From FEN-1219 sp963744305 (GTDB lineage: Bacteria; Pseudomonadota; Gammaproteobacteria; Steroidobacterales; Rariloculaceae): 64,000 nucleotides of DNA. The position numbers and the translations under genes were made by a program. The DNA is taken from positions 186,001 to 250,000 of the forward strand of contig CAVUTF010000009.1 of NCBI GenBank assembly GCA_963744305.1. Reading direction: 5' to 3'. Shown here piece after piece: positions 48,633 to 58,894 of the stretch. The notes under the pieces were generated by a model. The model did no database searches, was not told the origin of the DNA, and saw nothing but the letters and a program-made list of their open reading frames with translations. Position 1 is the stretch's first letter. Every line of letters starts with the position of its first letter.

Positions 48633-50142
48633 ATGGCGAAGACGCACAAGCCGAACATTCTCTTCATCATGGCGGACGACATCGGCTGGTTCAATGTCAG
48701 CTGCTACAACCACGGCCTCATGGGGTACCGCACGCCGAACATCGACCGCATCGCCGGGAAGGCGCGATGTTCACCGACTTCTACGGCCAGCAAAGCTGCA
48801 CGGCCGGCCGTGCCGCCTTCCTCACCGGCCAGCAACCGATCCGCACCGGCCTCACCAAGGTCGGCATGCCCGGCGCCACGCTGGGTATCAAAGCGGAGGA
48901 TCCCACGATCGCGCAGGTCCTCAAGAGCCTCGGGTACGCGACCGGCCAGTTCGGCAAGAACCACCTGGGCGATCGCAACGAGCACCTGCCGACGGTGCAT
49001 GGCTTCGACGAGTTCTTCGGCAATCTGTATCACCTGAACGCCGAGGAAGAGCCCGAATACGCCGACTACCCGAAGGACCCGAATTTCCGGAAGAAGTTCG
49101 GACCTCGCGGCGTACTCAAGTGCAAGGCGACCGACAAGGACGATGCGACCGTCGATCCGGTGTTTGGCAAGGTCGGCAAGCAGACCATCGAAAACACCGG
49201 TCCGCTCACCAGGAAGCGGATGGAGACGGTGGACGAGGAGTTCCTGGCCTCCGCGCTCGACTTCATGGAGCGGAAGACCAAGGAAAGCGTGCCGTGGCTT
49301 TGTTACTTCAATCCGACGCGCATGCACGTGTTCACGCACCTGAAGCCGGCGTCCGTGGGCAAGACCGGTCATGGCCTCTATCCGGACGGGATGGTCGAGC
49401 TCGACGGCTATGTCGGCCAGCTCCTCAAGAAGGTCGACGACCTTGGCGTGGCCGACAACACGGTCGTCGTCTTCACCACCGACAACGGCGCCGAGGAATG
49501 CATCTGGCCGGACGGCGGCGCGACGCCGTTCCGCGGCGAGAAGGACACCAACTGGGAAGGCGGCTGGCGCGTCGCCGTGCGTCATGCGCTGGCCCGGCGT
49601 CATCAAGCCGGGCGAGGTCATCAACGAGATCGCGTCGCTGACGGATTTCCTGCCGACGTTCGCGGCGGCCGCCGGGGAGCCGGACATCGTCGCGAAACTC
49701 AAGAAGGGCCACAAGATCGGCGACACCACGTTCAAGGTCCATCTCGATGGCTACAACCTGCTGCCATTCCTCTCGGGCAAGGAGAAATGCCCGCGCGAAG
49801 GCTTCATCTACTGGAGCGACGACGGCGACCTGATGGCGCTGCGCTTCCAGCAATACAAGATGGTGTTCGCCGAGCAGCGCGCCAAGGGACTCGAGGTCTG
49901 GCGTGAGCCACTGACGCAGATGCGCATCCCCAAGCTCTTCGATCTGCGCGCGGATCCGTTCGAGGCCGGCGAGGACAGCATCAAGTACAACGACTGGTTC
50001 GTCGAGCACGTCCCGCTATCAGTACGCCGCACAGGCGGTCGTTCACGAGTGGCTCGAGAGCTTCAAAGAGTTCCCGCCGCGACAGAAGGCGGCGAGCTTC
50101 ACCGTCGACCAGATCGTCGAAGAGCTCATGCCGAAGTCGTAA
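48633..50142 (+). CDS. type I (Cys) sulfatase, frameshifted
   Basis: Arylsulfatase-type hydrolase of about 500 aa. The metal-binding start is NILFIMADDIGW (D15, D16). The formylglycine motif CTAGRAAFLTG lies near residue 57, so a formylglycine-generating enzyme is needed for activity. Later motifs are GYATGQFGKNHLGD and VVVFTTDNGAEECIWPDGG. Shifts lie near 48765, 49590 and 50018; the last frame ends YAAQAVVHEWLESFKEFPPR then QIVEELMPKS with TAA at 50140-50142. There is no signal peptide, unlike most sulfatases, so a cytoplasmic substrate is inferred. The ATG has an AGGAG site. Confidence 0.85.
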
Positions 50143-50149
50143 CGCAGAG

Positions 50150-50199
50150 CTTTGGGGGTCCGGGGGTCGAGGCTTGCGCCTCGACCCCTGGACTCAAAG
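50150..50199. terminator. long bidirectional hairpin terminator
   Basis: A near-perfect inverted repeat with core GGGGTCGAGGC (50163-50173), a TTGC loop and GCCTCGACCCC (50178-50188). It is extended by GTCC/GGAC and CTTTG/CAAAG outer pairs with single mismatches. It lies between the convergent sulfatase and AraC stops and could end both transcripts. There is no long T-run, so it may act as a barrier or mRNA-end stabiliser. Confidence 0.65.
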
Positions 50200-50218
50200 A
50201 CGCGCTGCGGATTACGGT

Positions 50219-51205
50219 CTACCTCGTGATCAGCACGCCGCCGTCCGCCAGCCGCGCAGACCGCGAACGAAACGTGCGGGGCGATATCCCTGTACGCTGC
50301 GAGAAGAAACGCGTGAAGTAAGCGGGATCGTCGAAGCCGAGCGCGTACGCGATCTCGCTCACGGACATGCTCGTGAAGAGCAGCTGGCGCTTCGCCTCGA
50401 GCAGAATGCGAGCGTGCACGATTTGCATCGGCGACTGCTCCGTTACGCTGAGGCAGGCGTTGCGTAGCCGCGAGTGCGAGACGTTCAACGCCGAAGTGTA
50501 ATCCGCGAGCGACCAATCCTTGTGGTATGCGCTTTCGATCAGCTCACGGAAACGCGCGACTAGCAGACGATGCCGCCCCGCGGCCGCCTCGGCAGATTCC
50601 GCGGACGCGTGCGACAACCGCAGCACGTTGGCGAGAATCACCGTGAGCAAACCCTCCAGCGCGAGGGCGCGGCCGGGCAGCGTCCGTGCGAACTCGCGCG
50701 CAAGCAGCTTGAAGCTCTGCATGAGATCGGTCGCTCGGAGCGCGTCGCCCTGAAACTCGACGGTCGCCGGGTTCTTGAACAACGCACCGATCCCGGGCTC
50801 GCGCTGCGAGAGCTCGCGGCGCAGGTCGTCCGTCATCGACACCACGAAGCCAAGCGTGCCGGGCTCGAACTCGAAGCCGTGGACGGTGCCGGCCGGCACG
50901 ACGACCACCGCGGGCGGAGAAAACGGGACCATTGCCCCTTCGGCGAGCGAGACGCCGCGGCCGCGCATGACGAAGATCAGCTGATGAAGCGTGCGGTGCA
51001 CATGCGGGCTGATCTTCCAATGATGACGTGCGCTGCGGAACTCGATCGTTTCGACGTGCAGTGTCCGCTCGTCGTCGTCACGCGGCGCTTCGCCGTAGAG
51101 AAAAAAGCTCGGGATCCGTCTCAGGGCCGTTGCCGTTGCCACGTGTGCCTCCCAACCGAGAGTCGGCGGTGAGCCTGCGGTCAAGTCGCCGCAACGAATG
51201 CCCAT
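50219..51205 (-). CDS. AraC-family regulator (PobR/HpaA-like)
   Basis: Intact 328-aa AraC regulator. The N-terminal cupin sensor has IPSFFLYGEAPRDDDERTLH, HVHRTLHQLIFVMRGRGVSL and VVVPAGTVHGFEFEPGTLGF. The C-terminal pair of helix-turn-helices includes WSLADYTSALNVSHSRLRNA and SVSEIAYALGFDDPAYFTRF, then FSQRTGISPRTFRS. The IPxFxLYGE opening is typical of PobR/HpaA-type regulators of aromatic-acid pathways. It is divergent from the TonB receptor across 143 bp, a likely shared control region. Confidence 0.85.
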   Translation of the reverse strand: MGIRCGDLTAGSPPTLGWEAHVATATALRRIPSFFLYGEAPRDDDERTLHVETIEFRSARHHWKISPHVHRTLHQLIFVMRGRGVSLAEGAMVPFSPPAVVVVPAGTVHGFEFEPGTLGFVVSMTDDLRRELSQREPGIGALFKNPATVEFQGDALRATDLMQSFKLLAREFARTLPGRALALEGLLTVILANVLRLSHASAESAEAAAGRHRLLVARFRELIESAYHKDWSLADYTSALNVSHSRLRNACLSVTEQSPMQIVHARILLEAKRQLLFTSMSVSEIAYALGFDDPAYFTRFFSQRTGISPRTFRSRSARLADGGVLITR

Positions 51206-51348
51206 GGTACCCCGCCTTGAGAAAAGTCCAAGTGTCTAGTGGCTTCCTCCATGTTCTGTGCGCAATCCACGTATCACAGTGTGCGATTGGAGCACCACGG
51301 CGACACGTACGGCGTTCATTCGACGTCTATTTGTCAAGGAGAGCAGAT

Positions 51349-53666
51349 ATGCGCTCAGACCGGCAGCCATCGCGTCCGAATCGATCGAGCAGCCTGAGAT
51401 ACGGCGCACTCGGTGTCGGCGCGCTCGCAACCGCTATTCCCTTACAGCTCGCGGCCCAACCCCAAAGCGGCGGCGGTGCGGGAACCCTCGAAGAAATCAC
51501 CGTCACCGCAAGGCGGGTCGAGGAAAGCCTGCAGGACACGCCGCTCGCCGTGTCGGTCTTTACGGGCGACGCGCTGACCGAGCGGCAGGTGTTCGAGACG
51601 ACGGAGCTCGATCAGCTCGTGCCGAACCTGCAATTCGCCGATAACGCTCCGCTCGCGGGCAACAACTCGTCGTCGCAGGTCTTCATTCGCGGCATCGGCC
51701 AGACGGACCCGACCTCCACGGTGGATCCAGGTGTCGGCCTCTACATCGACAATGTCTACATCGGCAGCGCCGTCGGCGGCACGATGGCGTTGCGCGACAT
51801 CGCCTCGATTCAGGTACTGCGCGGGCCGCAAGGAACGCTGTTCGGCCGCAACACGATCGGCGGCGCGATTCTCGTCACGACGGTGGAGCCCGGCGACGAA
51901 TTCGGCGGCACGTTCCGCGGAGGGTTCGGCAGCGACAGCTTGATCGACGCGTTCGGGGCGATCGACGTGCCGTTCTCGGACACGCTGAAGTCGCGCTTCT
52001 CGTTGGGAATGAGGCAACAGGACGGTTACGTCACGCGCTCGGACGGCATCGATCTCGGCGACACGGACACCTGGACCGCCACGGCGAAATTCGTCGTGGA
52101 GCCGAGTGATACGTTCCGCGCAACCTTCGCGCTCGACTACACGGAGGCCGACGAGAATGGCTCGCCGCTCGTGTTCGCCGCGATCACCGAAGGCGCGACG
52201 TTCCCGCGCGTCTCGAGCTTCGATGCCGGCTGTCCGGGGCAGGCCAGCAACGCGCAGCCGGTCCCGATGGTCGACGACGTCCGCTGCGCGAACGACTTTC
52301 AGGGCCGCGGGCCGTACGCGAACAACGGCACGTTCCCCTCGCAAGCACGCTCGAGAATTCGGGCGTGTCGATGGATCTCGCGTGGGACTTGAGTGACACG
52401 CTCGTGCTCGAGTCCATCACGTCCTATCGAAACCTCGATTGGTCCGGCGTGCGCGACGCCGACAACACGCCACTCACGATTCTGCACACGATCTACGACG
52501 TGGATGCGTCGCAGTGGAGCCAGGAGCTGCAGCTCACGATGCAGCGCGACGCGCTGACGGGCGTCGTAGGCTTCTACTACTTCGAGCAGGAATCGGACGA
52601 CATCGTCACGGTAGAGCTCAATCCGCCGCCGCCCGGCGTCCAGCGCGACAGCGACAACAATGCCGTGGACAACGACAGCTGGGCCGTATTCACGCAATGG
52701 ACGTACGACTTCAACGACCGGCTGAGTCTCACGGTCGGCGGCCGCTACACCGAGGAGACGAAACGGGCATTCCCGGATCAGTTCGACTTCGCGACACCCG
52801 CCGTGAAACAAGTGCCGGCGCAATGGTACGAGGACACCTTCAGCGACTTCACGCCGTCCGCGTCGCTCGCATACCGCTGGTCGGCGCAGGGCATGATGTA
52901 CGTGAGCTACGCGCAGGGCTTCAAGGGCGGCGGCTGGAACAGCCACTTCAACGCCGTGCTCACGGCCGCGGAGCAGGCGGCGCTGCACCCGTTCCGGCCG
53001 GAGGAGGCCGAGACGTTCGAGGTCGGCGCGAAGCTCGATCTCGCCGACAACACGCTGCGCTTGAACGCTGCGCTCTGTCTCAGCTCCGACTACACGGACA
53101 TGCAGGTCACGTACCGCGGACCGGCGCCGAACGGCGTCGCGCCCTTCCTCACGAACGCGGGCAAGGCGAGCATCGACGGTGCCGAGCTCGAGCTCACGTG
53201 GCTGCCGACGGCCGCGCTGATTGTCGAAGGAAGCGTCGGAATCCTCGACGCGACGATCGACGAGCTCGACAACATCCCGCTCGCCGTGTTGCCGCCCGAT
53301 CTGCGCGCGGGCAACGTGCTGCCGTTTGCGCCGGACAGCCAAGCGCACTTCGGTATCGCCTACGACGCGCAGGCAGGCAACCTCACGGTCACGCCGCGTG
53401 TCGACGTGTCGTACACGGACACTCAGTTCTTCGACGCGACAAATACGCGCGAGATCGCGCAGCTCGACACGGTCACCGTCGTGAACGCATCCGTCGTGCT
53501 CGCGCCCAACGCGGGCGCTTGGCGGCTCACGATCGGCGTGAACAATGCAACGGACGAGACCTATCCGGTCGCCGGCAACTCGTCGCTCACGACCGGTTCG
53601 GGCTACGCCGAGATCGCGTATGCGCGGCCGCGCGAGTATTTCGCGACGATCAACTTCGACTTCTGA
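51349..53666 (+). CDS. TonB-dependent outer-membrane receptor, frameshifted
   Basis: Outer-membrane active-transport receptor of about 770 aa. The leader is SLRYGALGVGALATAIPLQL, ending LAAQ. The TonB-box/plug start is LEEITVTARRVEESLQDTPL, and the plug continues QVFIRGIGQTDPTSTVDPGV, LRGPQGTLFGRNTIGGAI. Barrel strands include FSLTVGGRYTEETKR-like text and GLMYVSYAQGFKGGGWN. The C-terminus ends in Phe (FATINFDF), as barrels do. A missing C in a CCCC run near 52338 breaks the frame between FPS and LASTLENSGVSMD. The ATG at 51349 has an AAGGAG site. It resembles receptors of steroid/aromatic degraders; ligand unknown. Confidence 0.85.
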
Positions 53667-53763
53667 GGCGAAGGCGATCGCGCGGACTAAAGAGGGACCG
53701 GCCGCTTGGATCAAGCTCGAATACCCTGGCACAGTGTCAGCTGACGCAATAGGAGGCTCATGT

Positions 53764-54558
53764 ATGAAAGTCGGCTTCATTGGCCTTGGCATGCAGGGCA
53801 AGTACATGGCCATCAATCTCGCGGAGGCGGGCTACGATCTGATGGTGTATGACACTCGCCCCGAGCCTCTGAAAGAGTTGGCCGCCGTGGGCGCCAAGAT
53901 CGCCGGGTCCAACGCGGAAGTGGCGCGGCATGCCGAGATCATTCAGGTCTGTGTCCTGAACGACGCCCAGGTGGAAGCTGTGGTGGCTGGACCGAGGGGC
54001 CTGTTGGAGACCGCCGCGCCCGGCACGATCATCGTGATCCATAGCACGATCGAACCAGCGACGATCGAAAGACTCGCACGAGTGGTTGCGCAAAAGAACG
54101 TCGAAATCCTGGACGTGCCGGTTAGCGGCAGCGAGAAAGGCGCAAAGGCCAAGACCATGTCCTACATGGTCGGTGGTTCCGCCGAGGCGCTCGAGAAATG
54201 CCGCGCGCTGTTCGAAACGTCAGGACCGAAAATCCAGCACGTCGGCAAGCTCGGCGCCGGTGTTCGTGCAAAGCTCGCCCATCAGATCATCATCACGGTC
54301 AACATGATGGCCGCCTACGAAGGCATGAAAGTCGGCGTCGAATCCGGTCTCGACCCGAAAATCCTGGAGAAGGTGATCCACGACGGATTGGCACAGAGCT
54401 GGGTCGCGGACCAGTGGTCTGAGCTCTCGTTCGGGCCTCACTCCCGACAGGTTTTCTACAAAGATCTGCACCTCGGCCTGAAACTGGCGCGCGAATTGGG
54501 CATCTCGGTGCCGGGCGCAGGATTGGCGCAGCAGCTGCTGGAAAAAATCGTACCCTAG
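53764..54558 (+). CDS. 3-hydroxyisobutyrate dehydrogenase-family NAD(P) oxidoreductase
   Basis: Beta-hydroxyacid dehydrogenase of 264 aa. The Rossmann motif is GFIGLGMQGKYMAINL at residues 4-19. Family motifs are DVPVSGSEKGAKAKTMSYMV (substrate/cofactor region) and GAGVRAKLAHQIIITVN with the catalytic Lys in AKLAHQ. YKDLHLGLKLARELGIS is the conserved C-terminal stretch. The ATG at 53764 has an AGGAGG site. The gene is intact and is followed after 22 bp by the Rieske dioxygenase alpha gene, so it probably oxidises a hydroxy-acid or diol intermediate in the same pathway. Confidence 0.85.
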   Translation: MKVGFIGLGMQGKYMAINLAEAGYDLMVYDTRPEPLKELAAVGAKIAGSNAEVARHAEIIQVCVLNDAQVEAVVAGPRGLLETAAPGTIIVIHSTIEPATIERLARVVAQKNVEILDVPVSGSEKGAKAKTMSYMVGGSAEALEKCRALFETSGPKIQHVGKLGAGVRAKLAHQIIITVNMMAAYEGMKVGVESGLDPKILEKVIHDGLAQSWVADQWSELSFGPHSRQVFYKDLHLGLKLARELGISVPGAGLAQQLLEKIVP

Positions 54559-54580
54559 ATGAAATGCGAGCGAGACTGCC

Positions 54581-55910
54581 ATGAGGAGCGCTAATTTTTC
54601 TGCCCGCGACTTGGTCAATACGGCCGCAGGCGAGATCAGCCGCGAGATCTTCGTTAACGAAGATATATACGAGGAAGAAAGAGTACGGATATTCAGCCGC
54701 GCTTGGCTCTACGTCGGGCACGAGAGCCAGATCAAGAATCCGGGCGATTACTTCGTCTCCAAGATGGGCGCGGAATCCGTCATCCTGACGCGGGACACAG
54801 CCTCGAAAATCCATGTCTTCCTAAACAGCTGCGCCCATCGCGGCATGCGGGTCTGCCGCTACGACGAAGGCAACACCAAAGCTTTCAGGTGTCCCTACCA
54901 CGCATGGACCTACAAGACGGACGGCACGCTGATCGGTGTGCAGGATTACGAGAACGCTTATCAGCCGCCGTTCGATAAATCCAAATGGGGACTCATCGAA
55001 GTGGCGCAGCTAGCCAACTACATGGGCACGATTTGGGCCACATGGGACAAAGATGCGCCGTCGTTCGAGGAGTACCTCGGCGGGGCACGCTTTGCGTTCG
55101 ACCAAGGGCTGTGTGCCTGGGACGGAGGCGATGGCGGCACGGAGCTCTTGGGCAGCGTGCAAAAGTGGAAGGTCCCCTGCAACTGGAAATTCATCGCGGA
55201 GAATTTTGCCGGCGATTGGCTGCATGGCGTGAGCCACCGGTCTGTCGACATGGTCCGGCTTGGCCCCAGCGGCAACGTCGGTCGCCGCGACGATTTTGGG
55301 CGATTGTTGGTGACCGCCTATCCACAGGGTCACGGTATTTTGTACAGCGTCTATCCGAACAAGGAGACGCGAACCGAATACGCCGCGTCTCCTGCGACGT
55401 CCGAGTACTTTCAGAAATGCTGGGAACGACGTCTCAAGAACAAAGGTGAGCTCGCTGGGACTTGTCCCGCTCGTTGGAACGATATTCCCCAACATGTCCT
55501 TTCATGCACAACAGCCGCGCACGCTGCTGGTCTCCCATCCCACTGGCCCCCATGAAACTGAGATGTGGCGAACGTACTTCGTCGACAAGGGCGCGCCGGA
55601 GGAAATCAAACAATTCCTGCGGGAGTACTACATGCGCTATTCCGGCCCGGCCGGCATGACCGAGCAGGATGACATGGAGAACTGGAACTATGCGCATGCT
55701 GCCAGCCGCGGCACCATCGCGCGACGGCGGCCCTATCATTACAAGGCCGGCCTCGGCGCCGGCGGGCCTCATCATGTCATTCCCGGTGTCGTGACTGAAC
55801 AGCCGATCACGAGCGAACAAAATCCGCGAAGCTTCTACAAGCGCTGGGCGGATTATATGGACATGGACAGCTGGGGCGAGTTGCTGGATGCCCAGACGGC
55901 GAAGGTCTGA
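54581..55910 (+). CDS. Rieske ring-hydroxylating dioxygenase alpha subunit, frameshifted
   Basis: Large subunit of an aromatic-ring-hydroxylating dioxygenase, about 440 aa. The Rieske [2Fe-2S] ligands are C84-x-H86 (NSCAHRGM) and C104-x2-H107 (CPYHAWTY). The mononuclear-iron/bridging motif is N208...D212-WL-H215-GVS-H219 (ENFAGDWLHGVSH). One base is shifted near 55458; the second frame continues LVPLVGTIFPNMSFHAQQPR and MRYSGPAGMTEQDDMENWNY to a TGA at 55910. The beta subunit follows at 55925. No ferredoxin or reductase gene is in the window. The substrate is probably a monocyclic or polycyclic aromatic. Confidence 0.85.
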
Positions 55911-55924
55911 AGAGACGCGTCACG

Positions 55925-56473
55925 ATGGAGCCCCACCTGACACAAGAACGCCTTGCCTATCTCAACCTGATGCGGGAGATCGAAGACTTCTTCTACAACG
56001 AAGCGGATCTTCTCGACGAGCGCGAATACGACAAATGGCTCGATCTGCTCACGGAAGACGTCGTCTACTGGATGCCGATGCGAAAGAACGTGTCCTATGC
56101 GAATAGGGACAAGGACATCACGGCTGAAAATGACGTTGCGTGGTTTCACGATGACAAGGAGACGCTGACGAAACGCGTCAGGCAAATCCAGACCGGCATA
56201 CATTGGGCCGACGAACCCATTTCGCGGGTATCACACCTGATCACCAACATTCGATTGACAGACCCGATATCGGCGCTGGACGAGGGCGCGAAAACGACGA
56301 CGAAATGCAGATTTATCGTCTATCGAAACCGCCTCGAATCTGAAACGGATCTCCTCGTGGGGCGGCGCGAAGACACGCTGACGAGGGTTCATGGGGAACT
56401 CAAGATCGCACGGCGGAAGATCATCCTCGACCAAAGCGTGCTATTGGCCAAGAATCTGACGATGTTCTTCTGA
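55925..56473 (+). CDS. ring-hydroxylating dioxygenase beta subunit
   Basis: Small subunit of a ring-hydroxylating dioxygenase, a structural NTF2-like fold of 182 aa. Hallmarks are MREIEDFFYNEADLLDEREY then WLDLLTEDVVYWMPMRKNVS, FHDDKETLTKRVRQIQTG, RVSHLITNIRL and the end ARRKIILDQSVLLAKNLTMF. It lies 14 bp after the alpha gene and would form the alpha3beta3 enzyme with it. The ATG at 55925 lacks a strong ribosome site, so coupling to alpha translation is likely. The gene is intact. Confidence 0.85.
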   Translation: MEPHLTQERLAYLNLMREIEDFFYNEADLLDEREYDKWLDLLTEDVVYWMPMRKNVSYANRDKDITAENDVAWFHDDKETLTKRVRQIQTGIHWADEPISRVSHLITNIRLTDPISALDEGAKTTTKCRFIVYRNRLESETDLLVGRREDTLTRVHGELKIARRKIILDQSVLLAKNLTMFF

Positions 56474-56558
56474 GAATGGCGACGTCCCGCGCGCCTCGGA
56501 TCCGCGAGCGCTGACCGCCTTTGGACTTCGGGGCGACCCAGCCCGCCTGTACAGCCGC

Positions 56559-56646
56559 GCGCCCGTAGGCCCTTGCGCTGGTACCTTGAGCTACACTTTC
56601 GACAGCGCTCGCTCGCGCACGCAGGATTCGGAAGCGAGAACGGGAG
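56559..56646 (+). promoter_or_regulatory. conserved leader/promoter block, copy 1
   Basis: About 88 bp upstream of the OsmC-type gene resembling 60888-60978. It begins GCGCCCGTAGGC, contains TTGAGCTACACTTTCG (56586-56601, identical in both copies), then a GCGCTCGC-rich stretch and GAAGCGAGAACGGGAG. TACACT could serve as a -10 element. The match stops near each gene's ribosome site, so shared control is inferred. Confidence 0.6.
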
Positions 56647-56664
56647 ACTACTTAGGAGATGACG

Positions 56665-57114
56665 GTGTCGGAGCATCACGCAAGGATCAAGTGGCAGCGC
56701 AGCAGCCAGGATTTTACGTACCAGACATACAACCGCGCGCACGAGTGGCAGTTCACGGCCACGACGGTTCCCGCATCGGCGACGAAGGAGTATCGCGGCG
56801 AGGAAAGCAGAGTCAACCCGGAGGAAGCGTTCGTGGCAGCGCTCTCGGCATGTCACATGCTGACGTTCCTCGCCGTCGCCGCGAAGAAGAAGCTCTCGCT
56901 CGACTCCTACAACGACGATGCCGTAGGCGTGCTGGAGAAGAACGCCGCGGGAAAGCTCGCGATCACGCGCGTCACGTTGCGACCAAAAATCGTTTGGTCG
57001 GCGGGTGTCACGGTTTCGGCAGATGAGCTTGCAAAGATGCACCACGATGCTCACGAAGGCTGCTTCATCGCGAACTCCGTCAATACGGAGGTCACCGTCG
57101 CGCCGCAGACCTGA
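56665..57114 (+). CDS. OsmC/Ohr family protein
   Basis: OsmC-type thiol peroxidase, about 149 aa, which reduces organic hydroperoxides or acts as a hydrolase-like redox protein. Conserved cysteines are in ALSACHMLTF and HEGCFIANS, and VNPEEAFVAAL is the family helix. The GTG at 56665 is preferred over the ATG at 56659 because AGGAG abuts the ATG (zero spacing) but lies six bases from the GTG. The gene is intact. Its leader resembles that of the intradiol dioxygenase gene, suggesting joint control. Confidence 0.8.
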   Translation: MSEHHARIKWQRSSQDFTYQTYNRAHEWQFTATTVPASATKEYRGEESRVNPEEAFVAALSACHMLTFLAVAAKKKLSLDSYNDDAVGVLEKNAAGKLAITRVTLRPKIVWSAGVTVSADELAKMHHDAHEGCFIANSVNTEVTVAPQT

Positions 57115-57154
57115 TCCGTATCGCGGTCCTGGGCGTACCAGATGGCCGACCTGC

Positions 57155-58179
57155 CTAGGGCACGAGAACAAGTTTTCCCACGGACGCGGACCGCTCGAGC
57201 AGCTCATGCGCGCGGCGCGCATCCGCAAGCGGTAGCCGCTCGGCGACGACCGGGTGGATCTTGTGCACACGGAGCAGCTCGAGCAATCGCAGCAGATCCT
57301 CACGAAACCAATCGGGGTCGCGGGGGCCGCGGGGGTGCAGCTTCTGAATCCGGTAGGCGAGCACCTTCCGGCGGGGCGAGAGCAGATCCCAGAGCGCAAC
57401 GCAGGCGGTTGCCGCGTACCACTCGATCCACCCGCGCCAGCTCTTGCGCCCATGGGCGAGCGTGGAATAGTGGCCGAAGATGACCAGCCTTCCGCCGGGC
57501 CGCAACACGCGGAAAGAGCGAAGCGACAGGGCTCCACCGAGGCCATCGAGCACGACGTCCACGCCGGTCCCGGTAAGCTCGCGAATTCTTGCCACGAAAT
57601 CCTCGCTTTCATAGTCGATCGCCACTGCGCCAAACCGCTCGACCAAGGCGCGGTCGCGCGCCGAAGCGGTCCCGTAGAGGCGAACCCCGGCCAGGGCGCC
57701 GAGCTCGAGGACGGCGGTTCCCACTCGGCCGGCCGCTCCGTGCACGAGCACGGTTTCCCCGCTGCGCACCATCGCCGTGCGGTGCAGCAGCTGATAGGCC
57801 GTCACGTATGGGAGGACGAGGCTCACGACCTCGGCCGAATCAAGCTCGTTGGGGACTTCGACCGCGTTCACTTCCGGCACGCACACGCGCTCCGCGTAGG
57901 CGCCCCAGACTGTGAGCGCTGCCACCGGTCTCCCGCACGCAACCTCGAGCACCCGGGGCCGAGCTCCTCGACAAAGCCGACGAGCTCATAGCCGGGCGTG
58001 AACGGCGGGCTCGGCACGCCGAAATAGGTGCCGGCGCGCAGCTGGGCATCGGTAAACGACACCCCCGCGGCCTGAACCCTGATGCGCACCTCGCCGACCC
58101 CCGGCCGAGGATCGTCCTCCTCCACCACCCTCAACACCTCGGGACCGCCATAGCGGTCCACGACCACGCGCTTTGTCAT
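57155..58179 (-). CDS. medium-chain quinone oxidoreductase-like protein, frameshifted
   Basis: MDR-superfamily NADPH oxidoreductase of the quinone oxidoreductase/zeta-crystallin type, about 340 aa. The N-terminal GroES-like domain reads VVVDRYGGPEVLRVVEEDDP, AAGVSFTDAQLRAGTY and TPGYELVGFVEELGPG. After a shift near 57955 comes VWGAYAERVCVPEVNAVEVP. The cofactor motif is LVHGAAGRVGTAVLELGALA. The C-terminus ends HELLERSASVGKLVLVP. No structural or catalytic zinc cysteines are visible. The gene is convergent with OsmC, and a role in quinone or enone reduction linked to aromatic catabolism is plausible. Confidence 0.8.
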
Positions 58180-58342
58180 TGCTCATCTCCTCGTTCGGGC
58201 AGCGCCTCCCTGACATTTCGATCCCGTTCCGGTCATCAGGGAAGTACGGGAAAGTACCTATGCGACGCTTTCGGAACGGCGCGTAGAAAAGACCAAGGGT
58301 CGGCCAGCAACTTGATCTCGCGATGTAGACTTACCTCCTGCC

Positions 58343-58894
58343 GTGACGGACCATTCACTCAGTAGTCATCCGGGTTGGTCGTCGCCAGGCTCCAAGCGCG
58401 AGCTTTTCGCGCAGATCGAGCTCGCGCCCGGGCCGAGCGTGCAGCTTCGCTATCGGCTGCGCGGCGATCTGACGCGGGTTGCCATCGCCGCGCCCGCTGC
58501 TTCGCGGCGCGCGGACAAGCTCTGGGAGCACACGTGCTTCGAGGCGTTCATCGCGCCCGAGGGCAGCGAGCACTACGTCGAGATCAACCTCGCGCCGTCG
58601 ACCGAGTGGGCGGCATACACTTTCGACCGCTACAGGCACGGCATGCGGCAGCTCACCCTCGCGCGCCCGCCAACGATCACCGTGGCGCGGGAAACCGCCG
58701 AGCTGCGTGTGACGGCCGACGTGGATTTGAGCGCCCTCGGGGACGCACCATTGCCGTGGCGCGTGGGTCTGTGCGCCGTCGTCGCGGAGACGGGCGGTGC
58801 CCGCAGCTACTGGGCGCTTCGGCATCCCGAACCGCAGCCGGATTTTCACGCCGCCGCGGGTTTCATGTTGCGCCTCGAAGGAAACGCTCGATGA
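58343..58894 (+). CDS. DOMON-like domain protein
   Basis: Intact 183-aa beta-sandwich protein of the DOMON-like/CBM9-like type. The family text is LRYRLRGDLTRVAIAAPA, DKLWEHTCFEAFIAPEGSEH, YVEINLAPSTEWAAYTFDRY and GFMLRLEG. The start is GTG 58343; no leader. Its stop overlaps the ATG of the DUF1343 gene (ATGA), so the two are translationally coupled. DOMON/CBM9 folds bind heme or sugars. With a DUF1343 muramidase-like partner, a cell-wall-sugar role is plausible. Confidence 0.7.
   Translation: MTDHSLSSHPGWSSPGSKRELFAQIELAPGPSVQLRYRLRGDLTRVAIAAPAASRRADKLWEHTCFEAFIAPEGSEHYVEINLAPSTEWAAYTFDRYRHGMRQLTLARPPTITVARETAELRVTADVDLSALGDAPLPWRVGLCAVVAETGGARSYWALRHPEPQPDFHAAAGFMLRLEGNAR

Noticed and set aside
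52299..53816. 505-codon open frame on the minus strand
   Set aside because: It is antisense to the TonB receptor barrel; the composition is typical of a high-GC shadow frame.
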